A stretch of 6,048 nucleotides of DNA from an uncultured Chloroflexota bacterium (lineage in GTDB: Bacteria > Chloroflexota > Anaerolineae > Aggregatilineales > Phototrophicaceae): positions 1-6,048 of the forward strand of contig CAIVEA010000849.1 in NCBI GenBank assembly GCA_903904765.1, given 5' to 3'. A program made the position numbers and the translations under genes. Position 1 is the stretch's first letter. Each line of letters starts with the position of its first letter. Below, one piece after another: positions 5,151-6,048 of the stretch. The notes beneath the pieces are model-generated. The model made no database searches. It was given only the letters and a program-made list of their open reading frames with translations, and was not told where the DNA came from.

Positions 5151-6048
5151 ATGCACACTACCACTACGCCGATTACCCCCATCAAGCCCGAAATCATGAG
5201 TCCCGCTGGCTACTGGCCGCAGCTTCATGCCGCCATCGAAGCCGGTGCGGACGCGGTTTACTTCGGCTTGAAGCACTTTAGCGCCCGCGCCAAAGTGGGC
5301 TTCACGCTGGCAGAACTGCCGGATGTGATACGTACCCTGCACGGACGCGGCGTGAAAGGCTACGTCACCTTCAACACCCTCGTGTTTGACGACGAACTCC
5401 GCGACGCAGTGCAGGCCATCGAGCAGATTGCCGCTGCCGGTACGGATGCGGTCATCGTGCAGGATGTGGGCATCGCGCAGTTGGCGCACCAGATCGCCCC
5501 CGCCATGAACGTGCATGGCAGCACGCAGATGAGCATCACCAGCGCGGAAGGTGTGGCGCTGGCGCAGCGGTTCGGCGTGAGCCGGGTGGTGCTGGCGCGG
5601 GAACTGTCGTTCAAGGATATTCGCGCCATCCGCGAACAAACCGACTGCGAACTCGAAATCTTCGTGCATGGGGCGCTGTGCGTCTCGTATTCTGGGCAGT
5701 GTTTCTCGTCCGAAGCGTGGGGAGGGCGCAGCGCCAACCGGGGCAAATGCGCCCAAGCCTGCCGTCTGCCCTATGAATTGATGGTGGATGATGTCCTCAA
5801 GCCGCTGGGAGATGCGCGTTACCTGCTCTCCCCCGGTGATCTGTACACCCTGCACCAGATACCCGAAATGCTAGGGCTTGGCGTTTCAACCTTCAAGATC
5901 GAAGGGCGCTACAAAGATGAGAATTATGTGGCGCTGACCACCCACGCCTACCGTCAGGCGCTAGATGCCGCGTGGGAGAACCGCCCTAACCCCGTCACTC
6001 CGCAGCAAGAAATGGACATCGAGCAGGTATATTCCAGAGGTTTGAAAC
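5151..6048 (+). CDS. U32-family protein (peptidase U32 / RlhA-TrhP-like), partial
   Basis: An open frame from ATG 5151 to the window end, 299 codons with no stop, so the C-terminus is missing. It belongs to the U32 family, historically called collagenase-like peptidases. Well-studied members RlhA and TrhP are RNA hydroxylation enzymes, acting on 23S rRNA and tRNA, rather than proven proteases. The N-terminus PEIMSPAGYW (13-22) and GADAVYFGL (32-40) open the TIM-barrel-like domain. VTFNTLVF (72-79), VIVQDVG, HGSTQMSITS and the family signature EIFVHGALCVSYSGQC follow. Four cysteines at 177, 184, 200 and 204 match the conserved set thought to bind an Fe-S cluster. KIEGRYKDENYVA comes near the right end. 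The start at 5151 follows the promoter candidate but has no clear Shine-Dalgarno site, so a near-leaderless or weakly initiated message is possible. Resemblance to the long form with an extra C-terminal domain is an impression that needs the missing sequence. Confidence 0.93.
   Translation, partial: MHTTTTPITPIKPEIMSPAGYWPQLHAAIEAGADAVYFGLKHFSARAKVGFTLAELPDVIRTLHGRGVKGYVTFNTLVFDDELRDAVQAIEQIAAAGTDAVIVQDVGIAQLAHQIAPAMNVHGSTQMSITSAEGVALAQRFGVSRVVLARELSFKDIRAIREQTDCELEIFVHGALCVSYSGQCFSSEAWGGRSANRGKCAQACRLPYELMVDDVLKPLGDARYLLSPGDLYTLHQIPEMLGLGVSTFKIEGRYKDENYVALTTHAYRQALDAAWENRPNPVTPQQEMDIEQVYSRGLK

Noticed and set aside
5019..5855. Minus-strand open frame of 278 codons antisense to the U32 gene
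   Set aside because: The plus strand carries an unbroken frame with full U32 motifs; the antisense product shows no family features and would overlap the divergent promoter region.

Overview
The window is a stretch of bacterial chromosome with six protein genes. Five lie on the minus strand and read right to left; one lies on the plus strand at the right end. Two genes run off the window: the permease at the left end lacks its C-terminus and the U32 gene at the right end lacks its C-terminus. No RNA gene, insertion sequence, CRISPR array or attachment site was seen, and no gene-free stretch exceeds about 130 bases.

Right part (about 3070-6048). A divergent intergenic region (5023-5150) separates a plus-strand U32-family protein from a minus-strand pair. 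The pair is an acetoacetate-decarboxylase-like protein of unknown role followed, 30 bases later, by a membrane-dipeptidase-type (M19) zinc peptidase. These two are probably one transcript. Their coding sequence looks visibly more GC-rich than the genes to the left.

Left part (1-3020). This is a self-contained carbohydrate-uptake module: a LacI-family repressor, then a family 1 extracellular solute-binding protein, then a MalF/UgpA-type ABC permease. The repressor gene has a good sigma70-type promoter, with a perfect 14-bp palindrome (TTGAACCGGTTCAA) sitting at the expected transcription start. Almost the same site (TTGAACCGTTTCAA, one base different) lies upstream of the binding-protein gene. 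The simplest reading is one repressor that controls itself and the transporter in response to an imported sugar or its derivative. A 13-bp perfect stem-loop lies between the binding-protein and permease genes, as is common where the binding protein must be made in excess. The second permease, and any glycosidase that would identify the sugar, would lie left of the window.

Organism. The genes indicate a bacterium of medium GC content with canonical Shine-Dalgarno sites and sigma70-like promoters. The protein style (binding protein, U32 protein resembling the long form) would fit Chloroflexota, but this is an impression and not a supported assignment. The binding protein has an ordinary signal peptide and no lipobox cysteine.

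The most interesting items are regulatory: the matched operator pair, a second perfect palindrome overlapping the lacI stop codon, the intercistronic hairpin, and a leader with a perfect nine-base Shine-Dalgarno sequence and a 20-codon ORF overlapping the binding-protein start. No clearly new multi-gene system was found.
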